Notes: a model not told the origin generated them from the letters alone. A stretch of DNA of 64,000 bases from Pseudomonas sp. PDNC002 (GCF_016919445.1 NZ_CP070356.1:3070001-3134000), one strand, 5' to 3'; shown: positions 16,936 to 27,077, numbered from the stretch's first letter. Numbers and translations: made by a program.

Positions 16936-18533
16936 GCCTTCTCGTCCACCCAGCGTTGTTCCACGGCCGTGCGTGCGCCCTGCGGCGGCTTGCCCTGGCG
17001 GCAGCTCAGCTCGCCGACGGTGAGGCCGGCGTCGTTCAGGCGCTGGCGCAGGGTGTTCAGTTCGCGGTCGATGAGGCTCGCGGTGGCGGCGCGTTCCGCC
17101 CAGAGCTGGCTGCCGATACTGCCGTGGGCGAGGGTGGCCTGTACCTGCAGCGGGCCCAGGCGCTCGAGATCGAAGGCCAGGTCGACGCGCCAGAGCGTGT
17201 CCCTCGGCGGCTGCTCGCGGTCGCTGCCCTGGCTGTCCTTTTCTTCCTGTTGAATGCGTATCTGGATCGGCACCATCTGGTGCTGCTGGCGCATCGGGAT
17301 TTCCAGCTGCCAGGTATTGATCACCGTGCCGTCGGGCAGTACGTCGCTCTGCGCCAGGCTGCCGAGCTGGTGAGTCTGCAACCGCGATACCGCGGCGGCG
17401 GCCAGTTTCAGCAGGGCTTCCAGGTCGCCTTCCTCTTCCAGTTCCTGGCTCAACCGGGTGGGCAGCGGGAAGCTGGCCGGGGGCGGCGTGCGTCCGCCGG
17501 CCTGGCCGATCACGCCGAGGGCGTTGCGCACGAAGGCCGGCAGCGCCTGCGCCAGATTGTTGGCTCCGGCCAGGGCGTTGCCCGGCAGATTGCTCAGCAC
17601 CGCGGCGGCTGTGCCTCCCTGCACGGCTGGCATCAGTTGGGCGATCAAGCGCAGCAGGTTGGCCTTGAGGTCCTGGGGCAGGTTGTCCGCGCCGCGCAGC
17701 AGCTGGGCTTCGAGGAAGGCGCCGCTGTGCTGGATGGCCTGGGCCACGCCTTTGGCATCGCTGAGCTGGCGCACGTCGGGGAGGGCGCCGAGCAGCTTGT
17801 CCACCGTCTGGCGCAGCTCCGGCGAGAGGTCCTGGCTGTCGCCGACGCCCCGCAGCGCCTTGAACAGGCCGTCCAGCGAACCCTGGCGGCTCTGCTGGGC
17901 GTTGAGTTGCAGGCTGAGGTCGAGCTGGTCGAGGCGGCTGTTCAGCGGCAGGAACTGCAGCGCCTGCTGGTCCTGCACCCGGGCGCTGAGCAGGCTGTTG
18001 AGGGGCAGCGGATTCGGCGATTCGATACTCAGCTGGCGGCCAGCCAGGGGTGTGTTGAACAGGGTCACCAGCACTTTATAGACCGCCTGTTCCGCCTTGC
18101 CCTGGGCAATCAGCTGGCTGGCGTCCACCTTGCCCTGGATCAGCGTGCCGACCGGCAGCAGGTCGAGGTCGAGGCTGCTCAGCGGCGCCTGGCTGATCCC
18201 GCCTGCGCTGGGCGTCGTCTGGTTGAGCAGAGTGGCGGCGAGGTTGGTCTGGGTCAGTGTCGCGAGTTGCAGGGTGCTGCCCTTGGGCAGCGCCTGCGGG
18301 CTTTCCGCCACGACCAGCGCTTGCTGTCCGCTGGCCATGGTCAGGCGTAGCAGCAGCTGGAAATTCACTTGCCCTTCACGTACCGCCAGCACTTCGGCGT
18401 TGGCCTTTTCGCCGGGCGGCAGCAGATCGCCCAGACTCTGCGCAAGCTTGAGCGTCAGCTCGGCCGTGTTCTGCGGGCTGCGCAGCGACGGCGTGGGCGG
18501 TAGCGGGCGCGAGGCGCCAATTTCGCTCGGCAT
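16932..18533 (-). CDS. FliK-like flagellar hook-length control protein
   Basis: 533 aa. The long N-terminal and middle part is Gln/Leu/Ala-rich with many LLxxL-type helices. The C-terminal Flg_hook domain (about 420-510) has LWRVDLAFDLERLGPLQVQ and LRQRLNDAGL. It is coupled to the FlhB-domain gene. The main fliK of Pseudomonas is normally in the fliDST-fleQRS-fliEFGHIJK region, so this is probably a second FliK-family protein whose exact role is uncertain. Confidence 0.85.
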   Translation of the reverse strand: MPSEIGASRPLPPTPSLRSPQNTAELTLKLAQSLGDLLPPGEKANAEVLAVREGQVNFQLLLRLTMASGQQALVVAESPQALPKGSTLQLATLTQTNLAATLLNQTTPSAGGISQAPLSSLDLDLLPVGTLIQGKVDASQLIAQGKAEQAVYKVLVTLFNTPLAGRQLSIESPNPLPLNSLLSARVQDQQALQFLPLNSRLDQLDLSLQLNAQQSRQGSLDGLFKALRGVGDSQDLSPELRQTVDKLLGALPDVRQLSDAKGVAQAIQHSGAFLEAQLLRGADNLPQDLKANLLRLIAQLMPAVQGGTAAAVLSNLPGNALAGANNLAQALPAFVRNALGVIGQAGGRTPPPASFPLPTRLSQELEEEGDLEALLKLAAAAVSRLQTHQLGSLAQSDVLPDGTVINTWQLEIPMRQQHQMVPIQIRIQQEEKDSQGSDREQPPRDTLWRVDLAFDLERLGPLQVQATLAHGSIGSQLWAERAATASLIDRELNTLRQRLNDAGLTVGELSCRQGKPPQGARTAVEQRWVDEKA

Positions 18534-18681
18534 CGGGTACCTGTAGGCGAAGGGACGGGGTTACGCCCAGTGTATCGGCGGGGGACACCGGCACTTTAGG
18601 CCGGCGGTCCGTTGTTTGCCTGTCGCGCCGATACCCAGCCATGGATAAGTGGACAGGCGTGGTGCCCGGATCGTCAAAACC

Positions 18682-18698
18682 ATTAAGGCTGGCTTAAT
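18682..18698. promoter_or_regulatory. Palindrome, possible operator
   Basis: ATTAAG-gctgg-CTTAAT, perfect 6-base arms about 5-base spacer, in a divergent promoter region. It is AT-rich in a GC-rich setting. The binding protein is not known. Confidence 0.35.
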
Positions 18699-18797
18699 CA
18701 TGGCCGAGCAGACTCTTTCGAAAGATGTCGATAGGGCTGGAAGGCCCTGCGACAGGGCTTTCAAGGATTGTTACCCGCTGGGGAAGGCTGCTTTGCT

Positions 18798-18827
18798 TTG
18801 AACCGTGCCTGCCTAGCAGAGTAATAT
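18798..18827 (+). promoter_or_regulatory. Sigma-70-type promoter before the acyltransferase gene
   Basis: TTGAAC at 18798-18803, an 18-base spacer, and TAATAT at 18822-18827. The ATG lies 51 bases downstream. Confidence 0.5.
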
Positions 18828-18878
18828 TGCGTTTTCGTTGCCGCATGGAGCGCTGGCCGACCCAGGTGGAATGCAGTA

Positions 18879-19517
18879 ATGACCTTTTCGGAATTGAAGC
18901 GCTTGTGGCGAATCGAGATGCTGGGGGGCGAGCAACGCCATTTCAGCTGGACACGCCTGTTCCGACGCTATCGCCAGCGCGCTCGCTACCGCTACATGTT
19001 CTGGTTCCGTCTTGCCCAGTTCCTCCATTCGAGCCCGCGACGCTTCTGGCAGAAGCGCGCCGAGCGCATGGGCGATCGCCTCGCCGAGCGCTTCGGCATC
19101 GAGATCCCGGTGACCATTCCGGTCGGCGAGGGCCTCTATATTCCCCACCTGGTCGGCATCGTGATCACCCGCAAGGCGGTGATCGGCAAGAACTTCAGCA
19201 TCTTCCAGAACACCACCATCGGCCAGAAGTCCGATCGCAGCCGCACCATCGTGATCGGCGATAACGTCAGCATCGGCGCCAATGTCTGCATCATCGGCGA
19301 CGGCCTGCGGATCGGCGACAACGTCACGATCGGCGCCTCGGCGTTCGTCAATCGCGACATCCCGGCCAACCACGCCTATATCTCGCGGCATACCCATAGC
19401 CTGATCGAGCAGCGGCACGGGCAATCGCCCATCAGCACCATGCACACCCGCAATACCCGCGACGAAGAGGCGCAGCCGCAGGACGGCAGCGCCGTGGAAG
19501 CTCGTTGCAGCGCCTGA
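18879..19517 (+). CDS. Serine acetyltransferase-like hexapeptide acyltransferase
   Basis: 212 aa. A basic amphipathic N-terminus (about 1-60) precedes left-handed beta-helix hexapeptide repeats (about 75-165: IGKNFSIFQNTTIGQ, IVIGDNVSIGANVCIIGD, LRIGDNVTIGASAFV). The C-terminal tail (about 175-212) is polar and unstructured. The repeat pattern resembles CysE and the acyltransferases of surface polysaccharide pathways. No cysteine or polysaccharide genes are adjacent, so the substrate cannot be read from context. Confidence 0.75.
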   Translation: MTFSELKRLWRIEMLGGEQRHFSWTRLFRRYRQRARYRYMFWFRLAQFLHSSPRRFWQKRAERMGDRLAERFGIEIPVTIPVGEGLYIPHLVGIVITRKAVIGKNFSIFQNTTIGQKSDRSRTIVIGDNVSIGANVCIIGDGLRIGDNVTIGASAFVNRDIPANHAYISRHTHSLIEQRHGQSPISTMHTRNTRDEEAQPQDGSAVEARCSA

Positions 19518-19568
19518 GGGCGTTACACCCTGTCGAAAAACCTGACGTCGAGCGTAGGAACGGCTGTG

Positions 19569-19574
19569 TATAAT
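19569..19574 (+). promoter_or_regulatory. Consensus -10 box upstream of the ccm operon
   Basis: A perfect TATAAT in a GC-rich region, 85 bases before the ccmA start. The -35 is weak (GTCGAG at 19547-19552 with a 16-base spacer is the best I see). It probably drives ccmABCDEFGHI. Confidence 0.5.
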
Positions 19575-19577
19575 GCG

Positions 19578-19624
19578 CCGCCCGTGGCCGTCCTTGGCGG
19601 TGCGGGCGGTATGGCCGCTTTTTT
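19578..19624 (+). terminator. Hairpin and T-tract in the ccmA leader
   Basis: CCGCCCG (19578-19584) pairs perfectly with CGGGCGG (19603-19609), followed by TATGGCCGC and six T's (19619-19624). It lies between the TATAAT box and ccmA, so it could be a leader attenuator, the end of a short RNA, or a terminator for the acyltransferase gene read from upstream. The stem is not immediately next to the T-tract, which weakens a simple terminator call. Confidence 0.4.
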
Positions 19625-19658
19625 GCACCACTGACTGTTTTCTGCCCGACGGTTGCCG

Positions 19659-20312
19659 ATGCCCTTGACCCATCCACTCCTCGAATCCGTGGCGCTCGCC
19701 TGCGAGCGGGATTGGCGCATGCTGTTCGAGCGTCTCGATTTGCGACTGGGCGCTGGCGAGATGCTACAGATCGTCGGTCCCAATGGCAGCGGCAAGACCA
19801 GCCTGTTGCGTCTGCTCAGCGGGCTGATGCAGCCCACCGCCGGTGAAGTGCTGCTCAACGGCAAGCCGCTGACCGAGCAGCGCCACGAATTGGCGCGGCT
19901 GCTGCTGTGGATCGGCCACGCCGCCGGCATCAAGGGCCTGCTGACCGCCGAGGAGAACCTCGCCTGGCTCTGCGCCCTGCACCAGCCGGCCAACCGCGAT
20001 GCCATCTGGCAAGCGCTGGAAGCCGTCGGCCTGCGCGGTTTCGAGGACGTTCCCTGTCACACCCTGTCCGCCGGCCAGCAGCGTCGCGTAGCCCTGGCGC
20101 GCCTGTACCTGGATGCGCCGCCGCTGTGGATCCTTGACGAACCCTTCACCGCCCTGGACAAGCAGGGCGTGGCGCAGCTCGAAGAACATCTCGCTGGCCA
20201 TTGCGAGCGTGGCGGTCTGGTCGTGCTGACCACCCACCACACGCTGGAACGCATGCCCGCTGGCTACCGCGCCCTGGACCTGGGCCAGCACGCACGGGAG
20301 GCGGCGCGATGA
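19659..20312 (+). CDS. ccmA: Heme exporter ATP-binding protein CcmA
   Basis: 217 aa ABC ATPase. P-loop GPNGSGKTS at about 40-48, signature [14 protein letters not shown], Walker B LWILDEP. CcmA with CcmB uses ATP to release holo-CcmE from CcmCD during system I cytochrome c maturation. The ATG at 19659 or the nearby TTG at 19653 may be used; neither has a strong ribosome site. It overlaps ccmB by ATGA. Confidence 0.95.
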   Translation: MPLTHPLLESVALACERDWRMLFERLDLRLGAGEMLQIVGPNGSGKTSLLRLLSGLMQPTAGEVLLNGKPLTEQRHELARLLLWIGHAAGIKGLLTAEENLAWLCALHQPANRDAIWQALEAVGLRGFEDVPCHTLSAGQQRRVALARLYLDAPPLWILDEPFTALDKQGVAQLEEHLAGHCERGGLVVLTTHHTLERMPAGYRALDLGQHAREAAR

Positions 20313-20980
20313 GCAACGTCTTCACCCTGCTGCTCGCCCGCGAAGCGCGCCTGCTGTTCCGCCGTCCGGCGGAGCTGGCCAATCCGCTGGTGTTCTTCGC
20401 CATCGTCATCGCGCTGTTTCCGCTTGCGGTCGGCCCCGAATCGGAAATGCTCAAGAACCTCTCGCCGGGGCTGGTCTGGGTCGCGGCATTGCTGGCGGTG
20501 CTGCTGTCGCTGGACGGCCTGTTCCGCAGCGATTTCGAGGATGGCTCCCTGGAACAGTGGGTCCTTTCGCCGCACCCCCTGCCACTACTGGTCCTGGCCA
20601 AAGTGCTGGCACACTGGCTGGTTTCAGGGCTCGCCCTGGTGCTGCTCTCGCCGTTGTTCGCCCTGATGCTGGGCCTGCCGGCGCGCTGCCTGCCGGACCT
20701 GCTGCTGTCGCTGCTGCTGGGCACGCCGATCCTGAGCCTGCTGGGCGCCGTGGGTGCCGCACTCACCGTCGGTCTCAAGCGAGGCGGCCTGCTGCTGGCC
20801 TTGCTGATCCTGCCGCTCTACATTCCGGTGCTGATCCTGGGCAGCGGAGCGCTGCAGGCGTCGCTGCAAGGGCTGCCCACCGCCGGGCACCTGCTGTGGC
20901 TGGCCAGCCTGACGGCGTTAGCATTGACGCTGACGCCCTTTGCCATCGCCGCCGGGCTGAAGATCAGCGTCGGCGAGTGA
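20309..20980 (+). CDS. ccmB: Heme exporter permease CcmB
   Basis: 223 aa with six membrane segments. It begins [20 protein letters not shown], includes [16 protein letters not shown], and is the usual CcmB length. It forms the membrane half of CcmAB. The start overlaps the ccmA stop as ATGA; the longer in-frame reading from 20201 lies inside ccmA and is not used. Confidence 0.95.
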   Translation: MSNVFTLLLAREARLLFRRPAELANPLVFFAIVIALFPLAVGPESEMLKNLSPGLVWVAALLAVLLSLDGLFRSDFEDGSLEQWVLSPHPLPLLVLAKVLAHWLVSGLALVLLSPLFALMLGLPARCLPDLLLSLLLGTPILSLLGAVGAALTVGLKRGGLLLALLILPLYIPVLILGSGALQASLQGLPTAGHLLWLASLTALALTLTPFAIAAGLKISVGE

Positions 20981-21045
20981 ACGAACGATCGCCGGGCTGG
21001 GAAGCGGCACCGGCGGCAGACTAGAGCTTTGAATTACAGAGCCTG

Positions 21046-21792
21046 ATGATGAACTGGACTTGGTTTCACAAGCTTGGCTCGCCCAAGTGGTTCTACGAGA
21101 TCAGCGGACGCTGGCTGCCATGGTTCGCCGTCGCCGCGATCGTGCTGATGGTCGCCGGCACCGTCTGGGGCCTGGCCTTCGCGCCGCCGGACTACCAGCA
21201 GGGCAACAGCTTCCGGATCATCTATATCCACGTGCCCGCGGCGTTCCTCGCCCAGTCCTGCTACGTCATGCTCGCCGTGGCGGGCGCCATCGGGCTGATC
21301 TGGAAGATGAAGATCGCCGACGTCGCCGTGCAGTGCGCCGCGCCCATCGGCGCCTGGATGACCTTCGTCGCGCTGGTCACCGGCGCCATCTGGGGCAAGC
21401 CGACCTGGGGCGCCTGGTGGGTCTGGGACGCGCGCCTGACCTCGATGCTGATCCTGCTGTTCCTCTATTTCGGCATCATTGCCCTGGGCCAGGCCATCAC
21501 TAATCGGGACAGCGCCGCCAAGGCCTGCGCGGTGCTGGCCATCGTCGGCGTGGTGAACATCCCGATCATCAAGTACTCGGTGGACTGGTGGAACACCCTG
21601 CACCAGCCGGCCACCTTCACCCTGACCGAAAAGCCGCCAATGCCGCCGGAGATGTGGATTCCGCTGCTGATGATGGTCGCCGGCTTCTACTGCTTCTTCA
21701 CCGTGGTGCTGCTGATGCGCATGCGCCTGGAAGTGCTCAAGCGCGAAGCCCGCACGAGCTGGGTCAAGGCCGAGGTGGAGCGCGCGCTATGA
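21046..21792 (+). CDS. ccmC: Heme-handling protein CcmC
   Basis: 248 aa, six membrane segments. The tryptophan-rich motif [17 protein letters not shown] near residue 115 is diagnostic, and conserved periplasmic histidines ([15 protein letters not shown]) flank it. It loads heme onto CcmE. Two adjacent ATGs (21046, 21049) are possible. The stop overlaps ccmD. Confidence 0.96.
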   Translation: MMNWTWFHKLGSPKWFYEISGRWLPWFAVAAIVLMVAGTVWGLAFAPPDYQQGNSFRIIYIHVPAAFLAQSCYVMLAVAGAIGLIWKMKIADVAVQCAAPIGAWMTFVALVTGAIWGKPTWGAWWVWDARLTSMLILLFLYFGIIALGQAITNRDSAAKACAVLAIVGVVNIPIIKYSVDWWNTLHQPATFTLTEKPPMPPEMWIPLLMMVAGFYCFFTVVLLMRMRLEVLKREARTSWVKAEVERAL

Positions 21793-21965
21793 GTTTCCAG
21801 TCTTTCTCCGATTTCCTCGCCATGGGTCACCATGGTCCCTACGTGTGGTCCGCCTACGCCATCTGCCTGGTGGTCCTGGCGATCAACGTCGTCTCGCCGA
21901 TCGTGGCGCGCCGGCGTTACCTGCAAGAAGAGGCGCGTCGTCTGCGCCGGGAGGCCAGCAAGTGA
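21789..21965 (+). CDS. ccmD: Cytochrome c maturation protein CcmD
   Basis: 58 aa small protein with one membrane segment ([18 protein letters not shown]) and a basic, charged C-terminal tail. It helps release holo-CcmE from CcmC. It overlaps ccmC (ATGA) and ccmE (GTGA), which together with length and position identify it. Confidence 0.93.
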   Translation: MSFQSFSDFLAMGHHGPYVWSAYAICLVVLAINVVSPIVARRRYLQEEARRLRREASK

Positions 21966-22447
21966 ATCCGGTCCGCAAGAAGCGTCTGTACATCGTCCTC
22001 GCCATCGTCGCTGGCGTTGGCGTCGCCGTCAGCCTGGCGCTGTCGGCCCTGCAGGAAAACATCAACCTGTTCTATACCCCGACCCAGATCGCCAACGGCG
22101 AAGCCCCGCATGACACGCGCATCCGCGCCGGTGGCATGGTGGAGAAAGGCTCGCTCAAGCGTTCGGCGGATTCGCTGGACGTGGAGTTCGTGGTCACCGA
22201 CTTCGCCAAGGAAGTCACGGTGAAATACCGCGGCATCCTCCCGGACCTGTTCCGCGAAGGGCAGGGCATCGTTGCCCTCGGCAAGATCAACGAGGCCGGC
22301 GTACTGACCGCCGACGAAGTCCTGGCCAAGCACGACGAGAAGTACATGCCGCCGGAAGTCACCAAGGCGCTCAAGGACAGCGGCAAGCTGGAACACTACG
22401 AGGCCAGCCAGAACGGCGGCGCCGCAGCCCAGCAGGGGAGCAACTGA
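21962..22447 (+). CDS. ccmE: Periplasmic heme chaperone CcmE
   Basis: 161 aa. A short basic N-terminus and one signal anchor precede a beta-barrel OB fold. The covalent heme-binding histidine is His124 with Tyr128 in [10 protein letters not shown]. The GTG start overlaps the ccmD stop. The Ala/Gln/Gly tail is flexible. Confidence 0.96.
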   Translation: MNPVRKKRLYIVLAIVAGVGVAVSLALSALQENINLFYTPTQIANGEAPHDTRIRAGGMVEKGSLKRSADSLDVEFVVTDFAKEVTVKYRGILPDLFREGQGIVALGKINEAGVLTADEVLAKHDEKYMPPEVTKALKDSGKLEHYEASQNGGAAAQQGSN

Positions 22448-22448
22448 C

Positions 22449-24422
22449 ATGGTTCCCGAACTCGGTCATCTCTCGCTGATCCTCGCGCTGTGCATGGCGC
22501 TGGTGATGTCGTTCTTCCCGCTGATCGGCGCCTGGCGCGGCGATCGCCAGTGGATGAGCCTGGCGCGCCCGGCAGCCTGGGGGCAGTTCGCCTTTCTGCT
22601 GTTCTCTTTCGGCTGCCTGACCTGGGCCTTCCTCCACGATGATTTCTCGGTGGCCTACGTCGCCAGCAACTCCAACAGCGCGCTGCCGTGGTTCTACAAG
22701 TTCAGCGCCGTGTGGGGCGCGCACGAAGGCTCGCTGCTGCTCTGGGCGCTGATCCTGGGCGGCTGGACCTTTGCCGTGTCGGTTTTCTCCCGTCAGTTGC
22801 CCGAAGTGATGCTGGCCCGCGTGCTGGCCGTGATGGGCATGATCAGCACCGGTTTCCTGCTGTTCCTGATCATCACCTCCAACCCCTTCAGCCGCCTGCT
22901 GCCGCAGGTGCCGGCCGACGGCAACGACCTCAACCCGCTGCTGCAGGACCCGGGCCTGATCTTCCACCCGCCGATGCTCTACATGGGCTACGTGGGCTTC
23001 TCGGTGGCGTTCGCCTTCGCTATCGCCGCGCTGCTCGGCGGTCGCCTCGACGCCGCCTGGGCGCGCTGGTCGCGTCCGTGGACCCTGGTGGCCTGGACCT
23101 TCCTCGGCATCGGCATCGTGCTCGGCTCCTGGTGGGCCTACTACGAGTTGGGCTGGGGCGGCTGGTGGTTCTGGGACCCGGTGGAAAACGCCTCCTTCAT
23201 GCCCTGGCTGGTGGGCACCGCGCTGATCCACTCGCTGGCGGTGACCGAGAAGCGCGGGGTGTTCAAGAGCTGGACCGTGCTGCTGGCCATCGCGGCCTTC
23301 TCGCTGAGCCTGCTGGGCACCTTCCTGGTGCGCTCCGGCGTACTGACCTCGGTGCACGCCTTCGCCTCGGACCCCGAGCGCGGCGTGTTCATCCTGGCCT
23401 TCCTGCTGCTGGTGGTCGGAGGCTCGCTGACGCTGTTCGCCCTGCGCGCGCCGGTGGTCAAGAGCCAGGTCGGCTTCGCCCTGTGGTCCCGCGAGACCCT
23501 GCTGCTGGGCAATAACCTGGTGCTGGTGGTGACCGCCTCGATGATCCTGCTGGGCACCCTCTATCCGCTGGTGCTCGACGCCATCAGCGGCGCCAAGCTG
23601 TCGGTCGGCCCGCCGTACTTCAACGCGCTGTTCGTGCCGCTCATGGCCATCCTCATGCTGGCCCTGGCGGTCGGCGTGCTGGTGCGCTGGAAGGACACCC
23701 CGACCCGCTGGCTGCGCAACATGCTCACCCCCGTGCTGATCGGCACCGTGGTGCTGGGCGGCCTGGGCAGCTTCCTGTATGGCGAGTTGCACTGGGAAGT
23801 GCTCAGCGTGTTCATGCTGGCCGCCTGGGTGGTGCTGGCCGGCGTGCGTGACTTCTTCGACAAGGTCCGCCACAAGGGCGTGATCGCCGGCGCCGCCGGC
23901 CTGAACCGCAGCTACTGGGGCATGCAGCTGGCGCACTTCGGTATCGCCATCTGCGCCATCGGCGTGGTGCTGACCAGCCAGTTCAGCGCCCAGCGCGACC
24001 TGCGCATGGCGCCGGGTGAATCGGTCGAGCTGGCCGGCTACCAGTTCCGCTTCGAGGGCACCCATCACTTCGAAGGCCCGAACTTCACTTCCGACAAGGG
24101 CACCGTCCGTGTGACCCGCAACGGTTCTGAAGTCGCGACCCTGCACCCAGAGAAGCGCCTGTACAGCGTGCAGAACTCGATGATGACCGAGGCCGGCATC
24201 CACGGCAGCCTGACCCGCGATCTCTACGTCGCCCTGGGCGAGCCGCTGGACAACGGCGCCTGGGCCGTGCGCGTGCACATCAAGCCGTTCGTGCGCTTCA
24301 TCTGGCTTGGCGGCCTGATGATGGCCCTGGGTGGCGTGCTGGCGGCGCTCGACCGCCGCTACCGCCTGAAAGTGAAAACGCGTGTACGCGAAGCCCTGGG
24401 CTTCGCCGGACAGGGAGCCTGA
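22449..24422 (+). CDS. ccmF: Cytochrome c heme lyase subunit CcmF
   Basis: 657 aa polytopic protein. The tryptophan-rich heme motif WGGWWFWDPVENASFMPW is near residue 236 and conserved histidines are present. With CcmH/CcmI it attaches heme to apocytochrome c. It begins one base after the ccmE stop. Confidence 0.97.
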   Translation: MVPELGHLSLILALCMALVMSFFPLIGAWRGDRQWMSLARPAAWGQFAFLLFSFGCLTWAFLHDDFSVAYVASNSNSALPWFYKFSAVWGAHEGSLLLWALILGGWTFAVSVFSRQLPEVMLARVLAVMGMISTGFLLFLIITSNPFSRLLPQVPADGNDLNPLLQDPGLIFHPPMLYMGYVGFSVAFAFAIAALLGGRLDAAWARWSRPWTLVAWTFLGIGIVLGSWWAYYELGWGGWWFWDPVENASFMPWLVGTALIHSLAVTEKRGVFKSWTVLLAIAAFSLSLLGTFLVRSGVLTSVHAFASDPERGVFILAFLLLVVGGSLTLFALRAPVVKSQVGFALWSRETLLLGNNLVLVVTASMILLGTLYPLVLDAISGAKLSVGPPYFNALFVPLMAILMLALAVGVLVRWKDTPTRWLRNMLTPVLIGTVVLGGLGSFLYGELHWEVLSVFMLAAWVVLAGVRDFFDKVRHKGVIAGAAGLNRSYWGMQLAHFGIAICAIGVVLTSQFSAQRDLRMAPGESVELAGYQFRFEGTHHFEGPNFTSDKGTVRVTRNGSEVATLHPEKRLYSVQNSMMTEAGIHGSLTRDLYVALGEPLDNGAWAVRVHIKPFVRFIWLGGLMMALGGVLAALDRRYRLKVKTRVREALGFAGQGA

Positions 24423-24424
24423 GT

Positions 24425-24967
24425 GTGAAGCGTGCGATCCTGCTGTTGCCCCTGGCGATCTTCCTGGTCGTCGCGGTATTCCTCTTCCGCGGTCTGTGGC
24501 TGGACCCCAGCGAGCTGCCCTCGGCGCTGATCGGCAAGCCGTTCCCAGCGTTCTCCCTGCCCAGCGTTACCGAGCCGGGCAAGACCTATACCGAGGCCGA
24601 TATCAAGGGCAAGCCGGCGCTGGTCAACGTCTGGGGCACCTGGTGCCCGACCTGCCGCTTCGAGCACCCGGTGCTCACCGATCTCGCCGCCAAGGGCGTG
24701 GTGATCTACGGCATCAACTACAAGGATGACGGAGTCGCCGCACAGAAGTGGCTCAAGGAGCTGCACAATCCCTACCTGCTGAACATTGCCGATGCGCAAG
24801 GCACCCTGGGCCTGGACCTGGGTGTCTACGGCGCGCCGGAGACCTACATCATCGACAAGGACGGCATCATCCGCCACAAGCTGGTCGGCGCCGTCGACGA
24901 GAAGGTCTGGCGTGAACAACTGGCGCCGATCTACCAGGGTCTGGTCGACGAGGCGGAGGGCAAATGA
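24425..24967 (+). CDS. ccmG: Thiol:disulfide interchange protein CcmG (DsbE)
   Basis: 180 aa. A signal anchor at about 3-22 precedes a thioredoxin fold with WCPTC (Cys74, Cys77), and the GVYGAPETYIID cis-proline region is present. It keeps apocytochrome thiols reduced for heme ligation. GTG start two bases after ccmF. Overlaps ccmH. Confidence 0.96.
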   Translation: MKRAILLLPLAIFLVVAVFLFRGLWLDPSELPSALIGKPFPAFSLPSVTEPGKTYTEADIKGKPALVNVWGTWCPTCRFEHPVLTDLAAKGVVIYGINYKDDGVAAQKWLKELHNPYLLNIADAQGTLGLDLGVYGAPETYIIDKDGIIRHKLVGAVDEKVWREQLAPIYQGLVDEAEGK

Positions 24968-25434
24968 AGCGTCTGCTTACTGCCGCTGCGCTCGGGCTGT
25001 GCCTCACCGGTATTGCCCAAGCTGCCATCGACACTTACGAGTTCGCCAATGACGCCGAGCGCGCGCGCTTCCGCGACCTGACCACCGAGCTGCGCTGCCC
25101 CAAGTGCCAGAACCAGGACATCGCCGACTCCAACGCGCCGATCGCCGCCGACCTGCGCAAGCAGATCTACACCCAGATGGCGGCCGGCAAGAGCAACCAG
25201 CAGATCGTCGACTACATGGTCGACCGCTACGGCGAATTCGTCCGCTACAAGCCCGAGGTCAGCGAGCGCACCTGGCTGCTCTGGTTCGGCCCCGCCGCAC
25301 TGTTGGGCCTGGGCGTGATCGTGATCGGCGCCATCGTCGTGCGCCGTCGCCGCCCCGCCGCCGACACCTCCACCACGCTGTCCGCCGAGGAGCAGGCGCG
25401 TCTCGACCACTTGCTGGATAACCAAGACAAATGA
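24964..25434 (+). CDS. ccmH: Cytochrome c maturation protein CcmH
   Basis: 156 aa. Signal peptide at about 1-19, then the redox motif LRCPKCQNQ with Cys45 and Cys48, then one membrane segment near 100-122. This is the short CcmH form; the TPR part is the separate ccmI gene that follows. Overlaps both neighbours by ATGA. Confidence 0.96.
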   Translation: MKRLLTAAALGLCLTGIAQAAIDTYEFANDAERARFRDLTTELRCPKCQNQDIADSNAPIAADLRKQIYTQMAAGKSNQQIVDYMVDRYGEFVRYKPEVSERTWLLWFGPAALLGLGVIVIGAIVVRRRRPAADTSTTLSAEEQARLDHLLDNQDK

Positions 25435-26642
25435 TCGATTTCTGGCTCGCCGCCGGCCTGCTGTTGCTGGTGGCCCTGGCATTCCTGCTCATTCCGCTGC
25501 TGCGTGGCCGTCGCGCCCAGGCCGAGGAAGACCGCACCGCCCTCAACGTCGCCCTGTACCAGGAGCGCCTGGCCGAACTCACCACCCAGCGTGACAACGG
25601 TACCCTCGACGACGCCCAGCTCGAAGCCGGGCGCGCCGAAGCTGCCCGTGAGCTGCTGGCTGATACCGAAGGTGCCGCCGATGACCGCCGCTCCCGCCTG
25701 GGGCGCGCTGCGCCGCTGCTGGTGGCGCTGGTCCTGCCGTTCCTCGGGCTCGGTCTGTACCTGCACTGGGGCGCCAGCGACAAGGTCGCCCTGGCCCGCG
25801 AATTCGCCACCGCGCCGCATTCCATGGAAGAAATGACCACTCGCCTTGAGCGCGCGGTCCAGGCCCAGCCGGACTCCGCCGAGGGCTGGTACTTCCTCGG
25901 CCGCACCTACATGACCCAGAACCGCGCCGCCGATGCCGCCAAGGCCTTCGAGCAGGCCGCACGCCTTTCTGGCCGCCAGCCGGAAGTGCTCGGCCAGTGG
26001 GCCCAGGCGCTGTACTTCGCCGGCGACAAGGCGCTGACCCGGCAGGTCCGCGACCTGGCCGACGAAGCCCTGAAGAAGGACCCGCAGGAGGTCACCACCC
26101 TCGGCCTGCTCGGCATCGCCGCCTTCGAGGACGAGAAGTACGCCGACGCCATCGACTACTGGGGCCGCCTGGTCGCCGTGCTGCCGCAGGACGATCCGTC
26201 CCGCAGCGCCATCGCCGGTGGTATCGAACGCGCCCGCCAGCGCATGGTCGAGATGGGCCAGACGCCGCCGCAAGCGCCGGTCGCTGCCGCTACCGAGGGC
26301 GTGACCCTGAAGGTGAAGGTCGACCTCACCGCCGCCGTGAAGGGCCAGGTCAAGCCGGACGACAGCGTGTTCGTCTTCGCCCGCGCGGTGAGCGGCCCGC
26401 CGATGCCGCTGGCGGTGAAGCGCCTGAAGGTGTCCGACCTGCCCAGCGAGGTTTCCCTCAGCGATGCCGACGCGATGATGCCGCAGCTCAAGCTCTCGCA
26501 GCACCCGCAGGTGCAGCTCGTCGCGCGGATCTCCCGTGCCGGCAATGCCATCACCGGCGAATGGATCGGACGCAGCGAAGCGTTGTCTACTGCCAACGCG
26601 GGCGAGCAGAGCGTGACCATCGACAGCCCGGACCAGAAGTGA
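25431..26642 (+). CDS. ccmI: Cytochrome c maturation protein CcmI
   Basis: 403 aa. Two N-terminal membrane segments (about 3-22 and 92-112) flank a leucine-zipper-like cytoplasmic loop. TPR repeats cover about 130-270 ([22 protein letters not shown] and similar), and a C-terminal periplasmic domain follows. CcmI is the chaperone for apocytochrome c. Start overlaps the ccmH stop. Confidence 0.94.
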   Translation: MIDFWLAAGLLLLVALAFLLIPLLRGRRAQAEEDRTALNVALYQERLAELTTQRDNGTLDDAQLEAGRAEAARELLADTEGAADDRRSRLGRAAPLLVALVLPFLGLGLYLHWGASDKVALAREFATAPHSMEEMTTRLERAVQAQPDSAEGWYFLGRTYMTQNRAADAAKAFEQAARLSGRQPEVLGQWAQALYFAGDKALTRQVRDLADEALKKDPQEVTTLGLLGIAAFEDEKYADAIDYWGRLVAVLPQDDPSRSAIAGGIERARQRMVEMGQTPPQAPVAAATEGVTLKVKVDLTAAVKGQVKPDDSVFVFARAVSGPPMPLAVKRLKVSDLPSEVSLSDADAMMPQLKLSQHPQVQLVARISRAGNAITGEWIGRSEALSTANAGEQSVTIDSPDQK

Positions 26643-26662
26643 TCGAACAGGGGAGGGGCGTG

Positions 26663-27067
26663 ATGAAAGGCAGACTGTTGGCGTTGAGCGCGATGCTGGT
26701 ACTGGGTGGCTGCGTGGTGCATCCGCAGCAGCCGGAGCAGCCGCCCACGCAGCCTCCGGCATCGACCCATCCGACCACCCCGACGCCGCCGCCCAAGACC
26801 TCGAGTTCGCCGATCACCCCGCAGCCATCCCAGGCGCCGGCGGCCAAGCGTCCCACGCAATTCGCTCCGCCGCCGGGCGGCAAGGGCCGCTGGGATGCGA
26901 GCCTGGGGGTCTATGTGATCCAGGGCCAGAAAGACCTCTATTACCGCCAGCGCACCTACTACCACTGGGACAACGGCTGGTACTGGGGCGTCGGCCCGCA
27001 AGGCCCCTGGACTGAAACCGACAGCAGCGGCGTGCCGCCGGGGCTGACGCGCAAGTACGCCCAGTAA
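26663..27067 (+). CDS. Small proline-rich lipoprotein
   Basis: 134 aa. A lipoprotein signal peptide ends in the lipobox LGGC (Cys17). A Pro/Thr/Ser-rich linker spans about 20-70. The short conserved C-terminal part is aromatic (YYHWDNGWYWG, GPQGPW). GGGGAGGGG just upstream sets the start. It follows ccmI by 20 bases and may be cotranscribed. Its last dozen codons (PPGLTRKYAQ and stop) recur four more times downstream in the 27-28 kb array. Function unknown. Confidence 0.8.
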   Translation: MKGRLLALSAMLVLGGCVVHPQQPEQPPTQPPASTHPTTPTPPPKTSSSPITPQPSQAPAAKRPTQFAPPPGGKGRWDASLGVYVIQGQKDLYYRQRTYYHWDNGWYWGVGPQGPWTETDSSGVPPGLTRKYAQ

Positions 27068-27077
27068 CGCGCTTCTC

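Larger units (their letters stand above)
18534..18878. other. Divergent intergenic region
   Basis: 345 bases between the FliK-like gene (minus) and the acyltransferase gene (plus). It carries a 17-base palindrome (18682-18698) and a sigma-70-like promoter (18798-18827) pointing at the acyltransferase. I see no gene in it. Confidence 0.7.

Noticed and set aside
22371..24278. 635-codon minus-strand open frame opposite ccmF
   Set aside because: Antisense shadow of ccmF, very rich in His, Gln and Gly, with no motif.
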